Shown here: positions 1-9,711 of the stretch, in pieces
Numbering within the stretch: the stretch's first letter is position 1
Layout of the letters: each line of letters opens with the position of its first letter
DNA from: an uncultured Tenacibaculum sp.
Lineage (GTDB): Bacteria; Bacteroidota; Bacteroidia; Flavobacteriales; Flavobacteriaceae
Direction of reading: 5' to 3'
Assembly (NCBI GenBank): GCA_947496185.1
Contig: CANMCD010000006.1
Span: 1-64,000, forward strand
DNA: 64,000 bases
The notes under the pieces: model-generated
Seen by the model: the letters and a program-made list of their open reading frames with translations, nothing else
Told to the model about the DNA's origin: nothing
Database searches by the model: none
Translations under genes and position numbers: made by a program

Positions 1-469
1 GCTCAAGAAGGAGAGGAAAAGATAAAAGATCTATCAGGTATAGAATTTTTTAATAAGATAACTGAATTGAATTGTGAATACAATCAATTAACGAGTTTAG
101 ATATTAGTGAAAACAAGCAATTGACTAATTTGCATTGTTCTGGAAATAAGGATTTATATTGTGTTCAAATAGGCGAAAATCAAGACCCAAGTTTATGGTC
201 AAAGGATAATCAAACGAGTTTTAGTAAAGATTGTGAATCATTAAAAGCATTTGTAGAGATACCAGATCCAGTATTTAAAGGGCGTTTGTTAGAAAACTAT
301 CCCTATTTAAACAATGGAGAAGGAAAGATAAGTAAGGTAAAAGCGAATGAGTTTTCTGGTAGCCTTAATGTTAATGCTCAAGAAGGAGAGGAAAAGATAA
401 AAGATCTATCAGGTATAGAATTTTTTAATAAGATAACTGAATTGAATTGTGAATACAATCAATTAACGA
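1..469 (+). repeat. 375-nt period internal repeat in the LRR gene
   Basis: Bases 1-94 recur exactly at 376-469, giving a 375-nt (125-codon) period. The copies then diverge into related LRR sequence. Further diverged modules follow to about 1400. Near-perfect identity over 94 nt points to recent duplication or gene conversion within the gene, and the repeat probably continues upstream of the window. Confidence 0.9.
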
Positions 470-2112
470 ATTTAGATATTAGAGAAAACACTAAATTGGA
501 GTTACTGTATTGTTGGAATAATGGATTAAAATCATTGAAAGTTGGTCAGAATACTAATTTTAAGTGGCTTTATTGTGAAAACAATCAATTAACGAGCTTA
601 GATATAAGTGAGAACACGAATCTGGAAATTGTAGATGTTACTGGAAACGAGTATTTATATTGTGTTCGAGTGTTTGAAGGACATGATGTTAGTTCTTGGA
701 ATAAAGATGCTCAAACGAGTTTTAATTTAGATTGCCAAGTAGTTAGTATACCAGATATAGTTTTTGGAACACGATTATTAGATATTGATTCAAGTTTAGG
801 TTATGAAGAAAAGAGCGGTGAAATAAAAGTTTATATTGAGAAAGCAAAAAGCTTTCAAGGGAATTTTGATAATTTAAAGGAACATTATATACTTGACGTG
901 AATGGAAAGGGGAAAACGAATAAAATAAAAGATTTATCGGGTCTTGAATTTTTTCAAACGATAACATCTGTAGATTGTTCGGGGAATGCCTTAATGGATT
1001 TGGATATCTCTAAGAATATTAATTTGAAGGAATTATTTTGTTATAATAATCAATTGAAAAATCTATATGTTAGTAAAAACACCCATTTAATTTCTTTGGA
1101 TACTAGAGAAAATGAAGAGTTATATTGTGTACAAGTGGGCGAAAATCAGGACACGAGTTTGTGGCTAGGTGATGCCCAAACCAGCTTTAATAAAAATTGT
1201 GAAGTAACCAATATACCCGATAAAACTTTTGGGAAAAGGTTACTTAAAATAGATCCGAACTTAGGGTATAAACAATATAACGGAGAAGTAAAAATTTTTG
1301 TTAAAAAGGCAAGTGAATTTGAAGGAGTACTTGATGTGTCCACGTCTGAAGGAGATGAAGAAAAGATAAAAGATTTAACAGGAATCACATTTTTTAATAA
1401 TATTAATTATTTGAGTTTTTCCAAAAACTTAGTAACTACTGTAGATATTACTCATAATACTTTATTGGCAACTATTGATGCCAGTAATAATTTATTAGAA
1501 GAGATAGTCCTTTATTCTAATCCCAAACTAGAAAATATAGATGTTTCTGATAACAAGTTAAAACAACTATTCATATCAGAAAATAAAGAATTGACCCGTT
1601 TAAATGTCGCTAAAAACGGACTCACAAGTTTAGATGTAAGTACTAATAACAAATTGATAGACTTGAATGTGTCTTCAAATACATTAACAAGCTTGAATAT
1701 TCAAAACCAAATTAATTTCCAAATACAGTCACTTGATGTCAGTAACAATAAAAAATTACGTTGTATACAAGTAGATAATAAGGTGGCGGCTAATTCCTAT
1801 ACCCACTGGATAAAAGATGTCCAAGCAACATACAGTAACGATTGTGCCCTTTTTAAGGAAATTGAACATAAGTTTTCATCAGGAATAAGTGTTTATCCAA
1901 ACCCCACTAGGAATATTTTGAAAATAGAAAACACAAAAGGATACGATATAAAAAGCATTATACTATTTGATATATTAGGCAGAGAAGTACAGCGTATTTC
2001 TAAAAATTTTTATGAGTTTGACGTTTCACATCTTTTATCAGGTATGTATTTTGTAAGAATTATCGGAAAAAATAATCAAGAAATACTGACAAATAAAATA
2101 ACAAAACAATAA
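1..2112 (+). CDS. Secreted leucine-rich-repeat protein with type IX sorting domain (5' end outside window)
   Basis: The frame is open from base 1, so the start lies upstream and no internal start is proposed. The visible ~700 residues hold several LRR blocks of the NxLxxLDISxNxxL type. They alternate with a module containing IPDxxFxxRLL and a cysteine pair (YCVQVGEN ... NC). The last ~75 residues (VYPNPTRNILKIEN to the Lys-rich end) are a type A T9SS C-terminal sorting domain, so the protein is probably exported by type IX secretion and anchored or released at the surface. Binding partner and role are unknown. A hairpin terminator follows directly. LRR family and sorting domain are clear; function is not. 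Confidence 0.9.
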   Translation, partial: AQEGEEKIKDLSGIEFFNKITELNCEYNQLTSLDISENKQLTNLHCSGNKDLYCVQIGENQDPSLWSKDNQTSFSKDCESLKAFVEIPDPVFKGRLLENYPYLNNGEGKISKVKANEFSGSLNVNAQEGEEKIKDLSGIEFFNKITELNCEYNQLTNLDIRENTKLELLYCWNNGLKSLKVGQNTNFKWLYCENNQLTSLDISENTNLEIVDVTGNEYLYCVRVFEGHDVSSWNKDAQTSFNLDCQVVSIPDIVFGTRLLDIDSSLGYEEKSGEIKVYIEKAKSFQGNFDNLKEHYILDVNGKGKTNKIKDLSGLEFFQTITSVDCSGNALMDLDISKNINLKELFCYNNQLKNLYVSKNTHLISLDTRENEELYCVQVGENQDTSLWLGDAQTSFNKNCEVTNIPDKTFGKRLLKIDPNLGYKQYNGEVKIFVKKASEFEGVLDVSTSEGDEEKIKDLTGITFFNNINYLSFSKNLVTTVDITHNTLLATIDASNNLLEEIVLYSNPKLENIDVSDNKLKQLFISENKELTRLNVAKNGLTSLDVSTNNKLIDLNVSSNTLTSLNIQNQINFQIQSLDVSNNKKLRCIQVDNKVAANSYTHWIKDVQATYSNDCALFKEIEHKFSSGISVYPNPTRNILKIENTKGYDIKSIILFDILGREVQRISKNFYEFDVSHLLSGMYFVRIIGKNNQEILTNKITKQ

Positions 2113-2116
2113 TTAT

Positions 2117-2151
2117 AATAAAGGCGTCTATTATTGTTAGACGCCTTTATT
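2117..2151. terminator. Bidirectional terminator between convergent LRR and mobA genes
   Basis: An 11-bp perfect stem (AAAGGCGTCTA / TAGACGCCTTT, 2120-2130 and 2138-2148) with a 7-nt loop. A- and T-rich flanks on both sides suit rho-independent termination in both directions. Confidence 0.85.
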
Positions 2152-2171
2152 TATCATATAATTTAAAAAAA

Positions 2172-3281
2172 TTATTCTTTAATTTTTTGTACCGCTTGAG
2201 AATACTCTTCAGGAGTATTGATATTTTGGATAAAATGATCTTCCACTTCTATTATTTCCACCTCTGAATTAATTAACATTTTACGTGGACAAGAATACCC
2301 TTGTGCCAAATATTGTAATAATTTTCCGTAGGCTTTAGGCTCATAAATCGTAATTAACGGTTCTGGAAACTCCTTGCCTTTTCCTTTAATAGCGGTAGCT
2401 ACTTTACTCGGATTACGTTTTTCTAAAAGTAAAGAAATAAGCGCTTTATTTACAAAAGGAAGATCTGTTGCTAATACCAACCAAGCCGTATTTGGATTTT
2501 TTTGGAAAGCCGAACAAATACCCCCAAAAGGCCCTAAATTGATAAAAGTATCTTGAATTTCTTTTTCGTTATTAGAAGCATTGGCAACAGAAAAAAAGGT
2601 GTCTAAAGAACAACTTTCCAATAATTCTTTAGTATGTGTCTTTTGTGGTTTGTCAAAGTAATGTAAAGAAGCCTTATCTGAGCCCATACGTGTACTTTTC
2701 CCACCAATTAATACGAGTCCCTTCACTGGAGCAATATCTTGTTGTATCAATCGTGCTACGTGAGCCGTAATTTTATCAGTTTCCTGAATGGTATAGGAGG
2801 TTGTATTTTTTATCTGAGGAAACTTCTCTAACAAACAATCAAAGAAAGGGGTATTCTCATTTAGTGTAATTACAAAAGCAATATTGGTAATTTGATCTAT
2901 TCTTTTTTTAATAGAAGCTTCTTTTTCATTATCTAAAATTAAAACTTGTTTGGCGCCTTGATAATGATTTCCATTGATAAAAACGAGGTCATGTTTATAG
3001 AATTGCAATCGCTGTTCGTATGGATTTATCGGAGATACCGTGTTTATTTGCAAATTCCCTTTGTGATGAAACGTATATTCCGTAAAAGTATTTAAAGGAA
3101 CATCTTTTGCATGGGAAGCATCAAAATACCCAAGGTTATATTGCGATAAATTGGCGGAAATATCGGCAACTAATTTAGCAATCGTACTGCATTTTGTTCC
3201 TAGTATTGCAAGTTCATTTGGTGCATAACGATCGTTTTCTTTTCGTATTAAGTTCGTGTGTTTACTATGTTTATTAGTCAT
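2172..3281 (-). CDS. mobA: Molybdenum cofactor guanylyltransferase MobA with degenerate MobB-like N-terminal domain
   Basis: The C-terminal half (from about residue 188) begins with GLVLIGGKSTRMGSDKA, the nucleotide-binding signature of MobA-type NTP transferases, which add GMP to molybdopterin. The N-terminal ~185 residues resemble a MobB-like P-loop domain whose Walker A is eroded: GTKCST at about residues 28-33 instead of GxxGxGKT. At 369 residues it is about twice the usual MobA length, consistent with this fusion. The start overlaps the end of moaC by 8 bp, so the two are probably translationally coupled. It is the last gene of the minus-strand Moco operon. Confidence 0.82.
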   Translation of the reverse strand: MTNKHSKHTNLIRKENDRYAPNELAILGTKCSTIAKLVADISANLSQYNLGYFDASHAKDVPLNTFTEYTFHHKGNLQINTVSPINPYEQRLQFYKHDLVFINGNHYQGAKQVLILDNEKEASIKKRIDQITNIAFVITLNENTPFFDCLLEKFPQIKNTTSYTIQETDKITAHVARLIQQDIAPVKGLVLIGGKSTRMGSDKASLHYFDKPQKTHTKELLESCSLDTFFSVANASNNEKEIQDTFINLGPFGGICSAFQKNPNTAWLVLATDLPFVNKALISLLLEKRNPSKVATAIKGKGKEFPEPLITIYEPKAYGKLLQYLAQGYSCPRKMLINSEVEIIEVEDHFIQNINTPEEYSQAVQKIKE

Positions 3282-3750
3282 TTTTGATATCCGTTTTTCC
3301 TCCTGTTTTTTCCAATAATGTAATTTCCTTTATAACCATATTATGATCAATAGCTTTACACATATCATAGATGGTAAGACAACAAGCCGATGCTCCTGTC
3401 AAAGCTTCCATTTCTACGCCTGTTTTTCCTTCAATACGCACCTTACATAGCACTTCAATATGAGTGGCGTCTATTACGGTAATATCAATGTTTACTCCAC
3501 TGATTAATAGAGGATGGCACATCGGAATAATATCGGAGGTCTTTTTAACAGCTTGTATACCCGCAACAATTGCTGTTTGAAATACAGGTCCTTTTTTTGT
3601 AATAATTTCCTCGTTAGAAAACTCTTTTATAATAGTTTCTCCTAAAAACATGGTAGCTCTTGCTGTTGCTGATCTTTTTGTGATTTTTTTATCAGAAACA
3701 TCGACCATTTTAGGTTGATTTTGTTCGTTTATATGAGAAAAATTGCCCAT
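3274..3750 (-). CDS. moaC: Cyclic pyranopterin monophosphate synthase MoaC
   Basis: At 158 residues this is the standard MoaC length. MCHPLLISGV (about residue 77) and TGVEMEALTGAS followed by TIYDMCKA are the family signatures around the active site. With MoaA it converts GTP to cyclic pyranopterin monophosphate, the first step of molybdopterin synthesis. It lies 21 bp downstream of moeA and overlaps mobA by 8 bp. There is no MoaB fusion, although MoaCB fusions occur in relatives. Confidence 0.94.
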   Translation of the reverse strand: MGNFSHINEQNQPKMVDVSDKKITKRSATARATMFLGETIIKEFSNEEIITKKGPVFQTAIVAGIQAVKKTSDIIPMCHPLLISGVNIDITVIDATHIEVLCKVRIEGKTGVEMEALTGASACCLTIYDMCKAIDHNMVIKEITLLEKTGGKTDIKND

Positions 3751-3771
3751 GTTTTTTTATGTTACGTATAA

Positions 3772-4983
3772 TTATTGGTTTTGAAAATTGTTTTCACGAT
3801 ATATATGTATAGGATATACATTTCCTTTCGTATATAAAGTTTCGTTTGTTTTTGGCAACTCAATAAATCCATCTGCATGTACCAAATTTGCCAAATCTCC
3901 TGATCCATTTCCTTTTATCGGAGTGGCAAACAACTGTCCATCTTTAGAGCTTAGTTTTACTTGTAAAAAATAGGTTAATTCGGGTTTAAAAGTGACTTCC
4001 TCGGTTAGTATAGCTGTTTTTATTTTGGGAACGCTTCCTAAAGAAGCATAATACCAAGGGTAAAAGTATACCAAACAATTTACATAGGTAGAAACAGGGT
4101 TTCCAGGAAAGGCAAAAACAGTGCAATTATCGGTTACTCCTGCCCAAAAAGGTTTTCCTGGGCGTTGAGAAACCTTATGAAAAAGTTTTTTAACACATAA
4201 TGCATCAAAAACTTCTGGTAAAAAGTCAAACTTCCCTTTGCTGACGGCACCACTACATAATAATACATCGTACGTTTCTAAAAAAGATTGAATTTTTTCT
4301 TTTAACTCTTTTTTCTCATCTACCAAATGAATGGTTTCACATGGAACATTGATTTTTTCTAGTAAAGCAACCAAACTGTATACATTACTTCGTCTAATTT
4401 GATGCGACAAAGGAGATTGATTTACTTCGACCAATTCATTACCTGTAGATATAACCAATACTTTTGGGGGTTGACTAACTTTTACCGTTGCTTTTCCAAC
4501 AGTAGCTAGCACGCCTATTTCCGCTGCTGTGATTATCGCGTTTTTTTTGATAAGAAGATCGCCTTGTTTTTTATCCGTTCCTTGATGGTGAACATTTTGC
4601 CCTTCTTTGATCGTATTGACGGTAACCGTAGCCATTCCGTTGTTTAAGACCACATCTTCATAACGAATTACTGTGTCGGTATTATTAGGCAACGAAGCAC
4701 CAGTCATTACCTCATAGCAATGTGCCGCATTTTCCAGAGTCTCTTGAGGGCTACCAGCTGGTTGTATGCCTTCAATCTTAAAATCTCGCACACCATACTC
4801 AAAAAAACGGTAGTTGATAGCTATACCATCCATAGCAACGCGATGGAATGGTGGAAAATCACGGTCGGCAACAACAGTTTCTTTTAACACTTTTCCCGTA
4901 GCCTTCATAAAAGGAACAATGGCAGTGTCAAATGTAGTTTTATTTTCTAATAAACTGTTTTTTGCTTTTTCTACGGTTATCAT
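3772..4983 (-). CDS. moeA: Molybdopterin molybdotransferase MoeA
   Basis: A 403-residue protein with the MoeA signatures in order: DFPPFHRVAMDGIAI near the N-terminus, GTDKKQGD, a central MoaB/MogA-like fold region (STGNELV), and FAFPGNPVS with the catalytic loop. MoeA inserts molybdate into adenylylated molybdopterin. It lies between moaA (28 bp upstream) and moaC in one minus-strand operon. No moaD, moaE or moeB is present here, so these must be elsewhere. Confidence 0.93.
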   Translation of the reverse strand: MITVEKAKNSLLENKTTFDTAIVPFMKATGKVLKETVVADRDFPPFHRVAMDGIAINYRFFEYGVRDFKIEGIQPAGSPQETLENAAHCYEVMTGASLPNNTDTVIRYEDVVLNNGMATVTVNTIKEGQNVHHQGTDKKQGDLLIKKNAIITAAEIGVLATVGKATVKVSQPPKVLVISTGNELVEVNQSPLSHQIRRSNVYSLVALLEKINVPCETIHLVDEKKELKEKIQSFLETYDVLLCSGAVSKGKFDFLPEVFDALCVKKLFHKVSQRPGKPFWAGVTDNCTVFAFPGNPVSTYVNCLVYFYPWYYASLGSVPKIKTAILTEEVTFKPELTYFLQVKLSSKDGQLFATPIKGNGSGDLANLVHADGFIELPKTNETLYTKGNVYPIHIYRENNFQNQ

Positions 4984-5011
4984 GTTATTTACGAATAGTT
5001 TTAGTTATGTG

Positions 5012-6004
5012 TTATCCTCCAATGGTAGACATACTCTCCGAAACAGCACCTTTGACCCTGTTTTTTTCGGCAACAAATCCATTTTTAGGTTTTTGTTTTA
5101 TAAGGGATAAAAACAAGTGCTTTAGATCTTCATTGCTAGCACCATCTCTTATAAAATCTCGAATACTAAATACCCCATCATCAAACAAACAATTTTTCAA
5201 TACGCCAGTTGAGGTAATTCGGATGCGGTTGCAATCGTTACAAATAGTACGTGTAAATGCAGGAATAATACCTACAGTACCTTGATGATTTGGAATTGTA
5301 TAATCTCTTGAAGTTGCTGATTTCTGTTGTGGTAAAGGAATCAAATCAAATTCAGATTGCATCTCTTGTAAGATTTTAGTAAAATTCCATTGTTCGTTTG
5401 TTTCACGTAAACCAAAGCCGTTAAAAGGCATTTCTTCAATAAAACGAACGGCTATATTTTTATGGTGTGTTAACCTTGCAAAATCATTGATTTCATCTGT
5501 ATTTAATCCCGATTGCACAACGACATTTAATTTTAAATGTAAACGACTTTTTTCTAAAAGTTCAAGTGCAGTAAATACATTTGAAAAAACATTACGTCGT
5601 GTAATTTTTTGAAACCGATCTTTCTGCAAACTGTCGATACTTAAATTGATACTTTTTATTTTTTTCAAAGAAGTTAAGGTGTCTATATGTTGGGCAATTA
5701 GCACACCATTGGTCGTAATATTGATCGTTTCTAACAAATCATTGAAAGAAAGCATCTCTAAAAAAGAACTAAAATCTTTACGAACAAAAGGTTCTCCTCC
5801 TGTTAACCGAACTTTTCTAACACCTAACTCTGTTAATATCCGAACAATACGGTACATTTCTTTGTATGTTAGCAATTCTTCTCTTGCAACAATAGCAATG
5901 CCTTCCGCTGGCATGCAATAAGTACATCGAAGATTACAACGATCTGTAACAGCCAACCGAACATACGTAATTTGACGACCGAAACTATCAATAAGTTTGC
6001 TCAT
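5012..6004 (-). CDS. moaA: GTP 3',8-cyclase MoaA (radical SAM)
   Basis: The radical SAM cluster motif CNLRCTYC has its cysteines at residues 23, 27 and 30, and GGEP follows. The C-terminal second [4Fe-4S] site is CNDCNRIRI plus a downstream cysteine in LKNCLF. The protein ends in GG, as MoaA requires for activity. At 330 residues it is full length. It is the first gene of the visible Moco operon (moaA-moeA-moaC-mobA) and starts 64 bp from the MutS-like gene, which may be cotranscribed. Confidence 0.95.
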   Translation of the reverse strand: MSKLIDSFGRQITYVRLAVTDRCNLRCTYCMPAEGIAIVAREELLTYKEMYRIVRILTELGVRKVRLTGGEPFVRKDFSSFLEMLSFNDLLETINITTNGVLIAQHIDTLTSLKKIKSINLSIDSLQKDRFQKITRRNVFSNVFTALELLEKSRLHLKLNVVVQSGLNTDEINDFARLTHHKNIAVRFIEEMPFNGFGLRETNEQWNFTKILQEMQSEFDLIPLPQQKSATSRDYTIPNHQGTVGIIPAFTRTICNDCNRIRITSTGVLKNCLFDDGVFSIRDFIRDGASNEDLKHLFLSLIKQKPKNGFVAEKNRVKGAVSESMSTIGG

Positions 6005-6068
6005 AAGACAAAGGTACGGATTTCCTTTACCAGAAAATTTTAAAGGAAAGCCAATTTCACATACTTAC

Positions 6069-7844
6069 TTAAACAATTTCCATCTTTTTTAGTAAAAAAG
6101 AGGCATTCATATTTTTACAAACACCTTTTTTGATTTTATAATCAAAAGAGAGTTCATCGTTAGTAATTTCAGCATCAAAATAAAACGTGTCAATTGTTGT
6201 AAATTCTTCTGACAAATCGCATAAACTAACATCATGGGTTGCAATAATGCCTGTGGACTTTGAATTTGTTAATTTTTCAACAAATTGTTTAGAACCAGTT
6301 GCTTTGTCTTTGCTATTGGTTCCCTTTAGAATTTCATCAAGAATAATAAAGTATTGATCGTTTTTAATTTTGTCAACAATAAATTTAAGTCTTTTCAATT
6401 CGGCATAAAAATAAGATTCATCTTCTGAAAGTGAATCGGAAGTACGCATGCTTGTAATGAGTTTTATAGGGGTATATTGATAGCTTTTTGCACAAACAGG
6501 CAAACCACAATTTGCCATTACCATAGACAAGGAAAGTGTACGTAGAAAGGTACTTTTACCTGCCATATTAGCCCCTGTAATGATGAAAAATTGTTGTTGA
6601 TCAATCAAAAAATCGTTGTTAACTCGTTTTTCGGTGGCAAGTAAAGGGTGTCCTAATTGATGGGCATTCACTATTTGGTTTTTTTCTTGCTTTTTAAGGG
6701 AAGGAAAAACATATTCTGGGTGATTAAAAGTAAAATTTGCCAACGAGTTTTGTGCGTCAAAAAAACGAACCGCTTCAAACCATTGAACTACCGTTTTTTT
6801 GTGAGTATTGATCCATTTTTCTGTTTTAGCAGCCTGCATAATATCCCAAAGAAATAGACTGTTACCCACAAGTAGCATCACAAGATTATTTCGTTGATCA
6901 AACGCATCTAAGATTTTAGAAAAAGTTTTAAATATTTTTGAAGCAGGAATATTTCCAGTAAGAATTTTTTGTTGCTTTTCTTTTAAGATTGTTGCAGTAA
7001 ATTTTTCTTTTTCAATTAGTGCTAACAAAGGATAGTACTGGCTAAAAAACGCTTTTGTATGGCTGGCTTGTGTATAGAGCGCTTGTGTTTTTTTGAGTTG
7101 AGAAAAAGCAATGATTAGTCCCGTAATATACCAATAAAGCAGTATTGAAAAAGGAAGAATTCCAAAGATCATTAAGCCTATCAACGTGAGAGAAGCTAGA
7201 GAAAATAATCTAGAAAACATCCCCCAAAACGTTCCTAATTTAGCAGTATAATCACCCATCCATGCTACCTTTTTGGTCGCTTCTTCCTCAGCAGAAACTT
7301 CTTTTTTTAATGACGAAAAATCTTCACGCCAATGTACTTTTTCTGATAATTCTTGAACGGCTTTTTGTTTGTCAGAAACGTTAGAAGTACCATTGCTAGT
7401 TAATATATTCGCTAGTACTACTTTTCCGTCAAAAGTAATCGTTCTGTTTAGGTATTGAAAAAAAGATCCTTTACCAAACAAATCAATATCATGGCTAAAA
7501 TAATGCATTGGATTGGCAAACATACTCCCTGTTGGTAGCTGGCGAAAATTTCCTTGTAATACTTCAATTTCTGTTTCGTTAATTGCTATTCTGGCATCGA
7601 TATTTGCCAAGTGTTTTTTTGTTTTCAAAAAGCTTAAAACAAGGTAGGTAAAAGAAAAAAAGCCAAATACCCCAAAAAATACAGGAATAATTTGTAAGTT
7701 TATTGTTAGATATACGACTAATGCCGTAACAAAGAAGACCACTAAACGAAATAATTGTAATATCGAGAGTTTTTTGGTTATACTTTTCCTTTTCTCACTA
7801 AGATTTTCTAACTGTTCTTTGTAAAAATTAACAGGGTTTGTCAT
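6069..7844 (-). CDS. Membrane-anchored MutS-like ATPase
   Basis: The C-terminal ~200 residues are a MutS-type ATPase: Walker A ITGANMAGKST (about residue 425), Walker B region FIILDEILKGT, and ATHDVSL. The N-terminal half lacks the MutS mismatch-recognition and connector domains. Instead it carries hydrophobic helices at about residues 30-72 and again near 210-245, so the protein is probably membrane-bound. Such proteins are common in Bacteroidota and their role is unsettled; canonical mismatch repair is unlikely. Divergent from uvrC. Confidence 0.85.
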   Translation of the reverse strand: MTNPVNFYKEQLENLSEKRKSITKKLSILQLFRLVVFFVTALVVYLTINLQIIPVFFGVFGFFSFTYLVLSFLKTKKHLANIDARIAINETEIEVLQGNFRQLPTGSMFANPMHYFSHDIDLFGKGSFFQYLNRTITFDGKVVLANILTSNGTSNVSDKQKAVQELSEKVHWREDFSSLKKEVSAEEEATKKVAWMGDYTAKLGTFWGMFSRLFSLASLTLIGLMIFGILPFSILLYWYITGLIIAFSQLKKTQALYTQASHTKAFFSQYYPLLALIEKEKFTATILKEKQQKILTGNIPASKIFKTFSKILDAFDQRNNLVMLLVGNSLFLWDIMQAAKTEKWINTHKKTVVQWFEAVRFFDAQNSLANFTFNHPEYVFPSLKKQEKNQIVNAHQLGHPLLATEKRVNNDFLIDQQQFFIITGANMAGKSTFLRTLSLSMVMANCGLPVCAKSYQYTPIKLITSMRTSDSLSEDESYFYAELKRLKFIVDKIKNDQYFIILDEILKGTNSKDKATGSKQFVEKLTNSKSTGIIATHDVSLCDLSEEFTTIDTFYFDAEITNDELSFDYKIKKGVCKNMNASFLLKKMEIV

Positions 7845-7915
7845 TATATAGTAATTATATTACAAATGTATCGTATTAGCATAAATAATTTTTAATAAAA
7901 TTGTATTTTCGTTGT

Positions 7916-9706
7916 ATGCCAACGTCATTAGAACTACAAGTAAAAACACTACCAAATTCACCTGGCGTTTATCAATATTTTGATAAAGAGGATACTATTA
8001 TCTATGTAGGAAAAGCTAAGAACCTAAAAAAAAGAGTTTCTTCTTATTTTACAAAAAAACATGATAATGGAAAAACAAGGGTACTCGTAAAAAAAATAGT
8101 ACGGATAGAACACATTGTTGTAAATTCCGAAACAGATGCTTTACTACTCGAAAACAACCTTATTAAAAAATACCAACCTCGATATAATGTATTGTTAAAA
8201 GACGACAAGTCTTATCCTTGGATTTGTATAAAAAAAGAACGGTTTCCACGAATTTTTTCGACAAGAAGAGTGGTCAAAGACGGGTCAGAATATTTTGGTC
8301 CCTATACCAATGTACGCACTGTTAACTCACTTTTAGAACTGATTAAAGACTTATATCCTTTACGTACCTGTAATTACGATTTACACGAAACAAAAATCCA
8401 AGCAGACAAGTACAAGGTGTGTTTAGAGTACCATATCGGCAACTGTAAGGGAGCCTGTGAAGGAAAACAAACCGAAGAAAATTATTTAGAAGATGTTAGG
8501 GCAATCAGAAATATTATTAAGGGTAACTTTAAGGAAAGTTTAGCACATTTTCATCAAATAATGTACGATCTTGCTTCGGACTTGAGATTTGAAGAGGCAC
8601 AAAAGATCAAAGAAAAAGTAGCTTCTTTAGAAAATTATCAAGCAAAGTCTACTATTGTCAATCCGAGTATAAACAATGTAGATGTTTTTTCTATCATTTC
8701 AGACGAAACACATGGGTATGCTAATTTTTTTAAAATCATGAACGGTGCAATTGTACAATCCTATACTACTGAGATTAAGAAAAAGCTTGAAGAAACCGAT
8801 AAAGTATTGCTTGAATTATTCATTATTGAAACAAGGCAACGTTTCAATTCATTGTCTAGAGAAGTATATGTACCGTTTGCCGTAGACCTTGGAAAAGAAA
8901 TAAAAGTTACGGTTCCCAAATTAGGAGATAAAAAAAGAATTGTTGAATTGTCAGAAAGAAATGCCAAATATTACAGGCAAGAGCAATTTAAACAAATAAA
9001 AATTGTAGATCCAGAAAGGCATGTAAATCGTTTGATGTTGCAAATGAAAAAAGATCTACGATTGAAAGAACTCCCTAAACACATAGAGTGTTTTGATAAT
9101 TCGAATATACAAGGAACGAATCCCGTGGCTGCTTGTGTCGTTTTTAAAGATGGAAAGCCTAGTAAAAAAGACTACCGCCATTTTAATATTAAAACTGTGG
9201 AAGGCCCTGATGATTTTGCTTCTATGGAAGAAGTGGTGTATAGGCGTTACAAACGGTTGTTAGAAGAAGAGAAACCTTTACCACAATTGATCGTGATTGA
9301 CGGGGGAAAAGGACAGTTGTCGTCAGCATTGAAAAGCCTTGATGTCTTAGGGTTAAGAGGAAAGATAGCCATCATAGGTATTGCCAAACGATTAGAAGAA
9401 ATTTATTATCCAGGCGATAGTATTCCGTTGTATTTAGATAAAAAATCAGAAACCTTAAAAGTTATCCAATACTTAAGAAATGAGGCCCATCGATTTGGGA
9501 TTACGTTCCATAGAAACAAACGCAGTAAAAGTGCGATTCAATCAGAATTGGAATTAATACCCAATGTAGGGAAACAAACCATAACCAACTTACTTCGATC
9601 TTTTAAATCGGCAAAACGTGTAAAAACCGCAAGTTTTGAAGAATTAAAAGAAGTAGTAGGAATGTCTAGAGCTAAAAGAATTTACGAACATTACCACAAA
9701 GAATAA
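7916..9706 (+). CDS. uvrC: Excinuclease ABC subunit C
   Basis: The ATG at 7916 (MPTSLELQ) is preferred; an in-frame TTG at 7901 gives five extra residues with no support. Domains in order are GIY-YIG nuclease (SPGVYQYF ... IIYVGKAKNLKKRV), a cysteine-containing linker, UVR motif (DLRFEEAQKIKEKV, about residue 220), RNase H-like C-terminal nuclease (ECFDNSNIQG, VIDGGKGQLSSA) and helix-hairpin-helix motifs at the end. It makes both incisions of UvrABC nucleotide excision repair. A TATTTTCG -7-like box ends only 4 nt before the ATG, so the mRNA leader may be almost absent. The patatin gene follows after 5 bp. Confidence 0.94.
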   Translation: MPTSLELQVKTLPNSPGVYQYFDKEDTIIYVGKAKNLKKRVSSYFTKKHDNGKTRVLVKKIVRIEHIVVNSETDALLLENNLIKKYQPRYNVLLKDDKSYPWICIKKERFPRIFSTRRVVKDGSEYFGPYTNVRTVNSLLELIKDLYPLRTCNYDLHETKIQADKYKVCLEYHIGNCKGACEGKQTEENYLEDVRAIRNIIKGNFKESLAHFHQIMYDLASDLRFEEAQKIKEKVASLENYQAKSTIVNPSINNVDVFSIISDETHGYANFFKIMNGAIVQSYTTEIKKKLEETDKVLLELFIIETRQRFNSLSREVYVPFAVDLGKEIKVTVPKLGDKKRIVELSERNAKYYRQEQFKQIKIVDPERHVNRLMLQMKKDLRLKELPKHIECFDNSNIQGTNPVAACVVFKDGKPSKKDYRHFNIKTVEGPDDFASMEEVVYRRYKRLLEEEKPLPQLIVIDGGKGQLSSALKSLDVLGLRGKIAIIGIAKRLEEIYYPGDSIPLYLDKKSETLKVIQYLRNEAHRFGITFHRNKRSKSAIQSELELIPNVGKQTITNLLRSFKSAKRVKTASFEELKEVVGMSRAKRIYEHYHKE

Positions 9707-9711
9707 AAACT

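Noticed and set aside
1-469. LRR 375-nt repeat as an insertion element or CRISPR
   Set aside because: The repeat is in frame and encodes continuing LRR modules; it is coding repetition.
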